A stretch of DNA of 64,000 bases from Vicugna pacos (lineage: Eukaryota > Chordata > Mammalia > Artiodactyla > Camelidae): positions 1,178,001 to 1,242,000 of the forward strand of contig NC_133014.1 of NCBI RefSeq assembly GCF_048564905.1, in the 5' to 3' direction. Under the pieces are notes generated by a model, which was not told the origin of the DNA, ran no database searches, and was given only the letters and a program-made list of their open reading frames with translations. Positions 1 to 10,833 of the stretch are shown here, one piece after another; within the stretch, counting starts at the first letter, position 1; each line of letters begins with the position of its first letter. The position numbers and the translations under genes are program-made.

Positions 1-3000
1 ACATATGCATTATGTATTTATTACATATATATATGACAATTTATTGTTGTTCAAGAGAGCTAACCTGTCTACGGTCATCTGCAGATCTTTCCTGTACACC
101 CATTACTGGCAGCCAGCGTGCCAGACCCAAAGACAGACAAATCACACACCCTGCCCTTTGGCGCACTTGTGAGCTGGGAGAGGAGACAAACGTGGAAGCA
201 ACCACCACAGATGATGAGTGGTGTTACAGTGGGGACTCTTGACCAAGATCTAGGGGATACCAGATGGGCTAGTTAAAATTGAGGGTGGGTAGTGGTTGGG
301 AGGAAGACAGGTTTGCTGGACTTACTGGAGGAACCAGAGTTTTCCATGAGGTGAACAGTATGAACAAGCTCTGGCTCTGCGTTCTTTGGGGTTCTTGGTA
401 GATTTGACTGGCCTTACATCTGTCAATCACAAGCTCATACAACATGGGTGTTTACACACATCTGTTTCATTGTGGCAGTGTTGTCACTTTGCAGGAACTG
501 CTGTTTTGACAGTATTGAAGTTTTCAATTTCAGTATACCATGGCTGTTTGATATATTTAAATCAGTGATCAGAAATTTTAACTGGGAGTTGAAAATGTGT
601 CTTTAAATTGCACAAAATTGTGTGAAATAGTTGATAATGATACAATTGAGGATGAATATTATGTGCCTAGAAATAAGGGGAAAATCAATAAAGCAGCTAT
701 GGAATAAAAAATAGCCTGCTAATGAGAGAATATTTGAGTTTAAAAGAAGTCCTAGTATCGTCTGAACATATGGACATAGTTTTCATTCCAGGATTATAGA
801 CGCTGTGTTCTGAGATAGATGCAGAAGTACTTAGTCTGGGTGACATACTGTCAAGGAGCTGCAAAGACTGCACTTCAGGCTGCTTGTTCAGATTAGAGAA
901 GGAGCCCAGGTGACATGCCCGAGTCTCTGAGCCCATGTGAAGCAAGACAGGGGAGTTGAACACCATCTCTTAACTCTCACTCCAGTTTTCAGTGTGCTTC
1001 TAGATCTTAAATCTCCCTCAAGTGGCAGAGCGCTACTGTCCGTGAACCGGGCACAGACTTCTGGTTATCTGGATTTTGTTCGGTCCGCAGTGATACATTC
1101 ATAATCTCCAAAGTGATCACTGCTGCTTGCCTGCCTGCCCCTCCCCCACCTCACACAGGGCCACCCCCAGAGCCTGCGTCTCTCCCTTCTGTTCTGACTT
1201 TGTAACTCAAATGGGGACTATTTTTTCCTCCTGAGAGATTTGGGGGAGGATGGGGGGAATAGGATAAAGCCAGAGCGGTCCATTTGGCATTTTTAAAACC
1301 CATCCCTGCTTCTCCCACTGCCACCTGAGCTGCTGACGGAACCTGCTTCCAGTGTAGGGACCCCACTTTCCTGCCTTTCTATCTCTAGGTGCCGTTTCTA
1401 ACGATCATATTTTTTAAAGTCCTGTTGAAAAGTGAAACTTACCTCATGGTGCTAATTTTCAATCTTATAGTAGCATTCCATGCAGCAACTCGATGAAAAC
1501 ATCTCGATCGTTCATTATAAAGATCTCTTTGGTCATATAATTAAATTTTTGTGGCATCCATTTGGGAACATCTGAATTAATGAGTGTATGAATTAACAGA
1601 ATAGCAAATAGCAAAATAACAAAAGGCCTTTGATAAAATCAGGACTAGATTTGGATTCTTTTGAAGTCGACGAACTTGCAAATCATACAAGATTCCAGCG
1701 TTGGAGAATACTTCTGCTTATTAACACAGGACTTTTTATGAACCATAATGTAATCTGGGCAAGGAGTTCACGAGAAAATGGCTTATCTTCCACCGTGACA
1801 CCGAGCAGCTGTTTTTAAAAATCAGAAAGAGAAACACAACTCGCATTGATGTTCAGGCCTGCGTGGGAAGCCGCCTGTGGGCTTCATTTCAGGGTCTCCA
1901 CAGGGTCCAGTGTCAAGAAAAGGGATTTCTCCCCTTTCTTTGAAAATGTAGTAATATACCAGTTATGTAGAGGTCGGATTTCAAATGGCTTCAACCAAGG
2001 AGGATATAATCAGAAATTTAGAAAGCAGGGGAGAATATTAGAATCGCCAACAAGTTTGCTCACTGAAGGAGCTGTAGTCCCAGGAAAGCCTTCCAGCTCT
2101 GACTCTGCTTTCACTTAGTCTTACTTCTCTCTCTATTTTTTTTAATTAAAAAAGTTATGATGGTTTATGTTGTTGAAATAGGCTAGAATGTATGATGGTT
2201 TAAAGTCCAGGTTGTTGTCTTTATTTTTAAAAAAGACAAACAGAGCAAGTGACAGAGGGGTACAGATTTCCGATTTCTAAAAGCTAATATGCCATCATTT
2301 TACGAATCGGTTGCTGGTAGCCTGACAGTGATGGCCGTGAGAGAAATGCCACTAAAAGCAGGATGGAAAACTCCAGAAGCCAAGCAAGTGAAGTCATCTG
2401 AAGTAGGAGCAATTAGGCATGCATTTTCCAAACGTGTATCACATCTGGAGTAAAATTCCTTTAAGTCTTAGAAATGTTGTGATACTCTGAACATTTTTTC
2501 TGTTGAGAAAATCACTTATCTGGCATACATTGGCCTTTCACCATGTTGGGTAAATTTGATATTTGAGCATGGGTTTTTTAAATTAGTGCATTTTTTCCTT
2601 TTTAACTATAAATGAATGCTGTTTTCTAGTCACCCTTTGGTGGGGCTATTTCCTTACTTTTTCAGGGGCCTATGTAAACTTGTTTTCCCAGGTATGTTAA
2701 TCCAGACAAATTATAAAGTCGATAAAGTATATATTGACCTTGAACTAGAGTTTATTTTATCACATGGCCCATTGATCCTCATTTTAAATTACCATTTCCT
2801 GTATGTATGAGCCAGTCATTACCAAGTATGGTCATAATTGCACATGGTGTTGAGTACAGGAACTGTAAATCTATTGCCCAATCATAACATTTTTGAATTG
2901 CATTTAAGTAGAGGAAGACAGTTAAGCTGGGCAAAAACAAATGACAAGGGGACGGCGGTCTGTGAGATTCAATTCATGGGAAAGATACAAGATTGATTGT

Positions 3001-4194
3001 AAAACCCTTGAAATGTAGGTTTCTTGTAGATGCATTCTTCATCTGTTACACATGGGAAGTCATGTGTAACAGAGCTTAGACACCCAAAACTAATCAATGC
3101 TGAGGCGGCTAAATACTTAGCCTTTTACATGTAAACCTGTCTGCAAAATTAGGGGGTTAGTGTATCATTTAGAAATCTTGTATTTTCAAAAATCCAGTGC
3201 AAGCACCAGGTGATCTGTGTCTGAAGATACGACTGTGAACCATACAGGCAGTGGATACAATGTCATCAAACACCTGTTCCCACACTTGCACCTGATGGTC
3301 AAGAGCAGTGCTTCTCCATTTGTTTTGCAGAGAAATGTTTTTCATTGCCCATGTGTTCCATTTCCCTCTGAAATCCTTCATCTGATTTTATCCATTTTTT
3401 AAGGCTCCTCTTTCCCTCCTTTCTTCAGGCACTGTGGCTATGGCACTTTTCTGTAACCTTTCCATTCCTGTGTACAGTAGCTTAAAATTGCAGTGATTGA
3501 GCATAACCCACTTGTTTATATAAATTATTGAAGTCCATTTGCACCTTGTAAGAATGGACTTCAAAGCACTGCTGGGCACATGTGCTGAAAGTACATGTAT
3601 TGCACAAATATAGGGAAATGGCCTGATGAACATGGTTATGGGAGGAGAAAGGGGAAAAAAGCTGATCAGATGTGAAATGTAGCTGTTGTAATTAACATGT
3701 TAGAACAAAAATTGTTATTTTTCTTTTCATTTGGTCAGTGCATATTAGAATTTGAACTGCCTGGGGATTCTTTATTAGAACTATTCAACTATTGTTTATC
3801 AGAAATGTTCAACTATTGTTGAACATTTATACTTAATTGAAATAATTCCTTAAGGGAGGTTTTATCTAAAACCTATAAACAGGGAATTGTGTATAAGAAT
3901 ACTGAATGAAATAGGAAATTTAACAAAAATGATGAAGTCATGTCCCAGATGGCTGTCACTTGTTAAACCCTGGTTTACCTGTCTTGCTATGATGACATTT
4001 CATTTGGAAGGATGTTTGTGTCGCAGCTGACTGTTCACGTCTGGTGCTGACTGCTGTTCTCAGCCATCACAAAATGCTGAATGTGTGTAGCTGGAGCTTC
4101 CTGCTGTTACCTGGAGATGGTGGGAAAGCTCGGTTATGTATATCGTTTCCTAAAGTATATTCAAACAAAAAAAGAAACCATTACCACTATTTTT

Positions 4195-4445
4195 TTTAAA
4201 GACTGCTAAGATTTGATTGGGATTACATTAAATCTCTAGGTCAATTTGGGGAAAATTGGCATTTTAAGAACATCAGATCTTCCAATGTTTGAATATGGCA
4301 TAACGTTCCATTTAGTTGGGTTTTTATGATTTTTCTCAGCAATGTTGTATAGTTTTTGGTATGCAAGACTTGCATGTGCATTGTTAAAATCTTATTTATC
4401 AAATTCAAATTTATCCTGTTTATCATTCTATTTAAAATATCCTAT
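4195..4445 (-). mobile_element. L1 ORF2 fragment
   Basis: The + strand reads like the complement of the L1 ORF2 region around 'ggattacatt aaatctctag gtcaatttgg', followed by 'agcaatgttgtatagttttt'. This is a well-known stretch of ORF2 in the antisense direction. It is a short, old, 5' and 3' truncated fragment with no flanking duplication that I could find. Confidence 0.75.
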
Positions 4446-4767
4446 TTTATATATACTTCTATGTAAAATCTCCCTCTTAAGAGCATCTGAATAATCAACA
4501 ACTCCTACACAGCTTCAGTTTGTGTATTTACATTTGGGTATCAAGTCACGGTGACGCACAGTGCTTCCTTGCGGCAACAGCCAGTAACTCACAACTTCAC
4601 ACCACGTGATCTGGGTCTGACACGTCCTGGCGATGCCCTCTTGCTTCAGAGCTCTTCCTGGTGAGTATGACAGCCCTCCACTTAACAGCCAAGCATCCTG
4701 TGCACCCGCTCCACTCACAGAGGAATTTCTGAAACAGTGAAAGCAGGGCGATGGTTTTATTTAAAAT

Positions 4768-5012
4768 ATGGAGGAAAAGGTGTGGAGGGATAAATTGGGG
4801 GTTGGGGATTAACAGACACACGTCACTGTATGCAACATAGATAAACAACAAGGACCTACTGAACAGCACAGGGAACTATATTCAACTTCTTCTAATAACA
4901 TATAACAGAAAAGAATCTGAAAAGAAAAAACATATATACGTGTATGCAAAACTGAATCCCTTTGCTCTGCACCTGACACTAACATTGTAAACCAACGACA
5001 TTTCAGTAAAAA
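4768..5012 (+). mobile_element. L1 3' end (cetartiodactyl type)
   Basis: Sense-strand L1 3' UTR: 'gagggataaattgggggttg', 'gaacagcacagggaactata', then 'ctgacactaacattgtaaac' and a short A-rich tail at about 5005-5012. It is strongly 5' truncated. The copy is moderately diverged from the younger tails at 57-58 and 63-64 kb. Confidence 0.82.
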
Positions 5013-5445
5013 AAATTTTTAAAGATGCAGGAACTAGGGATTCCATCAAAGGTGGGAAGCCTGCAGCACCAGGGGCCTGAAGGCACGCTCTGGTTTCTAG
5101 CAGGGCTCGACCTCTGGGCTGCGCTACCCGTTAGGGTGGCAGCCACTGTGACTACCCTGTGCCGGGCCGAGGTCACCAACCTTGCACGAGAGGCCCTCTC
5201 CTCTCGCCCTTCACGCCACCATGAATCCTTCAACTCGTGTTGTCACTGTAAACAGAAAAGTGTATTTCTAGTGTCCCCCTGACTTGCATCTGCAGACGTA
5301 CTTCACTGCACCACAAATTGAATCACCACAACTTTACTGACATCAGATCCCAAAGGGATCAAAACTGATGGAAGATTGTCAAACATTCCCATTTGTCATT
5401 CTGTCATCCAAGATGCCCTTTCCCACAGGCCCCAAGTAACTGTGC

Positions 5446-5495
5446 ACCAAGGGATTTCAGAGAAGATAAAACCAAGGGATTTCAGAGAAGATAAA
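5446..5495. repeat. Perfect 2 x 25 bp tandem duplication
   Basis: The unit accaagggatttcagagaag plus ataaa occurs twice with no mismatch (5446-5470 and 5471-5495). Perfect identity implies a recent duplication or an assembly artefact. Confidence 0.95.
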
Positions 5496-8262
5496 ATGGT
5501 GAACAGGAATCTCCACACACATCGAACATTTTGCCGCATGTTAACAAGTGTTACTGCCCCAAAGACGGGAAACTTAGGTATTATATTTTTCTCTTTTACT
5601 AAGACTGGAAGATAGCCTTTTACATTAAGACACCTTTCATTTGGAAATTTCCCAAGGTGCTTTTTTCAAGCTGTACAGTTTGAATTGCTCCTCAAAACTG
5701 AAACAAAGGAATAGACATTAAATTCCCTACAGGGAAGTACGTGCCTTTCAGAGTAAGTGCGTGTTGCCTGAAGCCACGGAAAGAACCCAGGACAGAGTGG
5801 AGATCTGGGGGCTGAACGCCGGGGCCCAGGCTGGTCTGGAGACCCAGGGAGCAGGTTGCACGCTCCCCTCCAGGGCTCCTCAACCCACAGGGTCCTCAGC
5901 ACCTCCTCACCCAGCAGCTGAGTCTGTCTGCTCCTAAGGCTGGCTGCCATCACCACCTGCCGGCAGCAGCTTGCGCTGCAGTTAGCACCTTCCTTCAATT
6001 TCCCAAATTCACGAGAAGGAAAATATATTTGCCAAAGCCCGTCCTCCTGACGTAGGCTGCCACGTGCGCATCTTGGGCCACGTCTTTACTTTCCCCACCC
6101 TCACCTCCGTCTCCCCAACAGATGGCAACTTCTACATCACAGATTTTTAGAAATTGTGTAATTTTTTTAACAAATGCTTTTCAAGGATTTTCCCAGATTT
6201 GGGTGACACCTCAAACTGTGTGACATGCACATTGGTGCCACGGTCTGGGCTCCAGTCCACACTCAGCTCCACTTCCTCCTCCACGCCCTCAGTCCACACC
6301 TTCCTGCCTCCCCCTTCTGTTACCTACCCAGGTCCTTGGGCTCTGGAATCAGGAGAAATTGAAGAGGCTGGACGAGACACTCCAAGGCTTTTGCCAGGAC
6401 TCGTGCTGCAGCAGAGGGCACGAGAACAAGTGACAGGTGCCCCTGCTCCCTCCCCAGGGTGGGGTCAGTTCCCTTAAATGGGGTGGGGGGATCCAGGGGT
6501 CGGGTGGGAGGGGTGGCTTGGTGGGTAGGCCGGCACACTTGGTGGTGCCCTGTGGGGGGATCACACCTGGCACCTGCTTTTGCTCCCAACACTGCAGAAG
6601 CGGCAGCTGGGTTTTGGTTTTCTGTTTCTTGTTCATAACTCACCCCAACAGCACGTGCAAGCTGTTATCTTTAGTCCCTTATAGTTTCTTTGTGTCCTGT
6701 TGCTTGAGGAGACATCTGTCCAAGTGCAAGCACTATAGCACAGGGTCCCAGATCCCAGCCTGTCCCCTTCCCCCGAGAGATTCTACACCCCTTATTCCTA
6801 AGGGTTAAGGGCCCAGAGGTCTCTTCTTCTGAAACTTCCTCCTGCTGGATGAGGCTGCAGAGCACAGCCTACCATGGCATCCCTCACTGACTGTTCCAAG
6901 GACCTGCAGGGACCAGGCCACCCTCTGCTGGGATGGGTTGAAATCCTTAAGCCTTCCTGAGCCTTACTTGAGACCACTGGAGGCTAGCAGACACAAACTG
7001 GACCAGAAGGCTAAAGAGACAAGGGCCAAAGAGGAAATGAACAGTAGCCACCAAAGGCCTGGAAAGGAAGGAGGTGGGTTAACACCAGGAGGGGCTGTGG
7101 ACTCTTGTCCAAACAACCCTTGTTAGGTCATAGGTCAGACTGACTCTGCTTGGGAAACCAGGAGGCCTACCCGAGATCACACGGGCACTTTGCTCAACAG
7201 TCCTGCTGGTGTTAGTGTCGAGACAGCAGGAGGGCCAGCTATGACACACAGTCTGCCCTAGTCTGCCCTGGTCTGCAAGCAGGCAGTGGAAGGCAAGCCT
7301 GTTACCCAAGGGCATTCTTGCCAGAGACTCAAGGGACAGCTGCAGAATTTTAAAGTCCATTCCAGACTCTTTAGCCACGTCAGACAGAGCTGCCACCACC
7401 CTTTTAAAGGTCACAACATTGTTCCCCCACCAGCCGATAAGGACCCAGTGATGGAAAGGTCCCCTGCCTCTGGGCTGGCGGGTCATCCGCTGAGCACTCG
7501 GAAGAACTCAGCATCAGGGAGGACAGTGGCCAGCCCCTCAGGCCCAGGGTCTGCAGGGGTCCAGACACTGGGGAGCCCACCCCGTGGCAGGAGTATCTCT
7601 GTGAGCACTGAAAGCGCCAGTCCTCTCTCCAGGCAGACTGCACCTTTGTTCACCTGCGGTATCACCCATTTGTACCAAACACAAAATGTTTGTTTCAAAG
7701 CAAGTGCTCATTTGTGAAACTCTCTAAACCCACTTAAATAAATGAACTGGTAAATAAACTGTGAGCAAATCCAGGGTGCCCGACAAAAAGCGTTCACCAA
7801 TTCCCATTTAGCCTCTGACACACCAGGAACACTGACAATCTATTTGTAAGTTTCTGCTCCCGTCCTCTAACGACTTCACATTTGACCTTGTGACTCAGAC
7901 TGTCTTGTGGTCTTCTGCATGTTACATGTGCCCCTATGATAACCAGAGAGAAACAGGCTTGAGGATGCACAGCACGGTTTCACGCCTGAGCCTCAGAATT
8001 TAACTTAAGAAAGGACAAAATATTGGATAGTTCCATTCTTTTCAATCAAAAATATTCCTTAAAAATTTGAGTTCATTTCAAGGACTCAATTCTTAAGTGT
8101 TCTAAATACATTGGCCTTGTTATTCAAATTATGTCTAGGAAATAGCTTTGTTTGATTTCTCCCTAGTGGTGAACATACTTACATTCGGTTATGGGCGGGT
8201 AAATGTATTACCTCCTTCTGCCCTAGAATATAACTTCACAATTATGTTGCTCACCAATGACT

Positions 8263-8332
8263 CTATTGTGCCTAGAATAGTGCCTGGGCATCAGTAGGTG
8301 CTCAATATTGATGTTTTTGGAATAAATAAATA
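8263..8332 (+). mobile_element. L2 3'-end fragment
   Basis: 'tagtgcctgggcatcagtag' then 'gtgctcaatattgatg' and an AATAAATAAATAA tail match the L2 3' terminus (consensus tgcctggcacatagtaggtg, ctcaataaat). It is an ancient mammalian repeat. Confidence 0.7.
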
Positions 8333-8817
8333 ATTATATTAAATCAGAATATTCAAAATGAATTAAATGACCAAGAGATCTGTCACAAGTATAATTTTAA
8401 ACACATTTATATAAATATATACTGCACACACAGACTTTATATAAAGTGTAGCGATGTATACATATTTTCAATTTTATATTTTCGGTTGAATTGGTTGCTT
8501 TCCTGGGAGCTTGAAAGATGATACGTCTTTAAAAAAAAACAGCTTCACTTAAAGACCACCATACTTGTTACTTTGAATTAATTTGCTAAACCTTTATACA
8601 GAATTTGATCTTTTTTCTTTTTCCAATCAATCCACAAGTTGCATTTTGTGGTTCTTACACTTTTGTTAAACAGGTAAGGTTATTCTATCACTCTTCAAAA
8701 ATGCTATTGCTACAGAAATTTAGCTAAATATATTAAATATAATACCACAAAAATGGGCTTAAAAATACTACCCTCAACAAAGAAAATGATCTACTTTGCA
8801 ATGCTATGACAAATGAA

Positions 8818-8970
8818 ACAATGCATGCTAAAACCTTCTATTTCCATTTTGCAAGGCACCATACAGTACCTTCTCTAAATTTTGATACAAGAAACAAAAT
8901 GGCATAATTCTCAGATTAAACACATATTTTTATCTAAAACAGAAAATAAGAATTAAGATTTTTAAGTGAA
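8818..8970. repeat. Distal copy of a diverged duplication in the SPOCK3 3' region
   Basis: This block aligns with 9693-9850: both carry 'gcatgct.aaacc', 'ttgcaaggcaccatac', 'aacaaaatgg', 'agattaaa', 'atttttatcta' and 'aataagaatta' in the same order and spacing. By eye, identity is about three quarters. It lies downstream of the predicted poly(A) site. Confidence 0.8.
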
Positions 8971-9196
8971 AACAGAACAATCTAGCAAACAAAAATCTTT
9001 TAAAACATGTATAATAAAACAATATCCAAGATGCCAAGAGCTCTGACTTTGAAACTCAAAATTTTTTCAAAAAACTTTTCTAGCTAGTTTGTGATGTATC
9101 CATTTTTAAAATCAAGAAACAGATTAAGAATCTTTCATGCTACTACCTATGCCCCAGAAAATCATTAAGACACAGTTTAATTTGGTTACAAGATTC

Positions 9197-9202
9197 TTTA
9201 TT
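9197..9202 (-). promoter_or_regulatory. Poly(A) signal of SPOCK3
   Basis: Canonical AATAAA on the minus strand inside ACAAAATAAAGAATC, with a T/G-rich stretch (AACCAAATTAAACTGTGTC) shortly downstream on the same strand. Chosen because it is the most distal canonical hexamer before the sequence becomes featureless flank. Confidence 0.6.
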
Positions 9203-9692
9203 TTGTAAACTATACATAAACAGTAATAAAGAAAATGCATTGTACCTTAAATATTACATAAAGTCAACATTAAATTTTTTTAGTGTCTATAAATCACGTG
9301 GAAAGAATCCACCAACTGTATTTCAGTGGATCATATACTGGGAAACCAGCTGACCCACTTTAAATGGTGATACCAGTGTGTAACATCCAACAGGTTTTTC
9401 CATTTTTATTATGAGCACAAAACCATAGGTCTGGCAAACTTAAAGTGAGGATGTGCCAAAAGGTCTACACAATTAACTAACATGCTAACTTAAATACAAC
9501 AATTAAAGTAATTTTGTTGCAGTTAAATCTCAGATGCTACTCCACACAAAAATCATACACAAGCCCACATGGCAAGTATGTAACAAGAGGAAAAAAGAAA
9601 GAAACACACTCCATTTTCTTCATTCCAGCAGCAGTGACATCACTGGTATCAACTGGTTAATTAGGTGTGCTTGTCTGTGGACTACTGTCCTG

Positions 9693-9850
9693 TGCCAGTA
9701 TGCATGCTGAAACCACTCTGTCTCTACTTTGCAAGGCACCATACACACGCCAAGTTTCAATACCAGTAACAAAATGGGACAATTTTTAGATTAAATGCAA
9801 ATTTTTATCTAAGATAGGAAAAATAAGAATTAGTATTTTAAAATTTGGTA
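9693..9850. repeat. Proximal copy of the duplication, inside the SPOCK3 3' UTR
   Basis: Sister copy of 8818-8970, in the same orientation and about 875 bases away. It lies in the transcribed part, so any regulatory element in it would be present in the mRNA, while the other copy would appear only in a longer transcript. Confidence 0.8.
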
Positions 9851-10669
9851 CTGGGGCAAATGACAAACTTTTTTGTGAAAATACAGTTTAAAAGAATCCT
9901 TATCTTTGTCTTTCTGCTTTAAAGTCTGCACCCTATGTTGCTGGTCAGAAAGATCAAGAAAACTAGAAAGGTAAAGAAACCATGCTGGTTAAAAATTTAA
10001 AAAAAAATTTACATGAGCCTGCTGTCCATATTAAAACAAAATTTAGAAAGGATAACTAAGTGTTTAACTTTCAGAATCCATGGTATTCCATACTTGCCAT
10101 TTTTGAGATGTCTTATCACATCCAGAATAAGTGCATAATTAAAAGCATCACTGGGATGACAAGCTTGACGGAGGACTCGGGGATGGACTTTGTCTTTCTC
10201 ACCTCACTCACCTCTGAGTCAGTCGCTCCAGCTTTGGGAAAGAGGCGCCTTGGGAACTGCAATTAAGGTCATGCATATTTTTATAAGATCCCGGGGGCCC
10301 AGGTCACTAATAAGTTACTGCAGATTCAACTGAGAACTCCTCTCCGAAGAGTGTCCCATACGACCTCCAGCGCTGGCCTCTCCGTCTGTGACCAACTTAC
10401 AGTTTGCTTTCATTGACGTTTGTCGAGACCACGAGCTCTTCCCTCTTCTGTCAGGAGAGACCCCGTACGTGTCCTTTTTCTCCAGGACAGATACAACTCA
10501 AAGTAAATGACTTGTATTTAAACATAAAGCTCTAGGATTTTAGTTGTGGTATCTGAAATAATTATACAAAACATAAGTGAGTTTTAGACTCATTTTGCTT
10601 TTGGGCAAGAAGGTAGTTCTCTGTAGGCATCACCGTGTAAATGACGGAAATGTGCTCCATCCTCGCCGG

Positions 10670-10833
10670 TCACACGTAGCCATCCTGGTCCCCGCCATCG
10701 TCATCGTCTCCCTCCTCCTCCTCATCGTCTCCAATCTCATCCTCACCGCGTGTCACACCATCCTCGCCCATGTCACCGGCCCACTCTCTGAAGTCTCCAC
10801 TTGCAAAATCTCCCGAGGTCTCAAAGTCAACAG
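10670..10833 (-). CDS. SPOCK3: SPOCK3 last coding exon: acidic C-terminal tail
   Basis: Joined to the previous exon, the sequence reads ADC|AVDFETSGDFASGDF, then an acidic tail ending DDDDGGDQDGYV and a TGA at 10672-10670. It matches the human C-terminus (SGDFASGDF, then an Asp/Glu-rich run, then DDDDGG and a short Tyr-containing end) and is 54 residues instead of 56. SGD and SGD.F are the Ser-Gly sites expected to carry glycosaminoglycan chains in testicans, and both are kept. The middle of the tail (GDMGEDGVTRGEDEIGDDEE) has gained Gly, Arg and Thr, which lowers the density of negative charge. The acceptor CCTAAG has a weak, interrupted pyrimidine tract (GTTTACCGCTTTCCTAAG) but gives the right phase. 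Confidence 0.95.

Larger units (their letters stand above)
1..9174. other. 3' flank of SPOCK3, no gene seen
   Basis: No exon or retrocopy is recognised here. The stretch holds two L1 fragments (4.2-4.45 and 4.77-5.01 kb), an L2 end at 8.26-8.33 kb, two perfect short inverted repeats (3042-3073 and 3803-3828), a 25 bp tandem duplication at 5446-5495 and a GC-rich section at about 5.8-7.7 kb with many overlapping but unconvincing open frames. 8.34-9.17 kb is very AT-rich. Confidence 0.6.
9175..10669 (-). other. SPOCK3: SPOCK3 3' untranslated region
   Basis: About 1.5 kb of AT-rich sequence follows the stop codon and ends just past an AATAAA on the minus strand at 9202-9197. The exact cleavage site is inferred from the usual 10-30 base spacing. 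A second AATAAA at 9410-9405 could give a shorter form. The part nearest the stop (10.15-10.55 kb) is more GC-rich. A block around 9695-9850 has a diverged sister copy about 875 bases further downstream, outside the predicted transcript. Confidence 0.7.
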
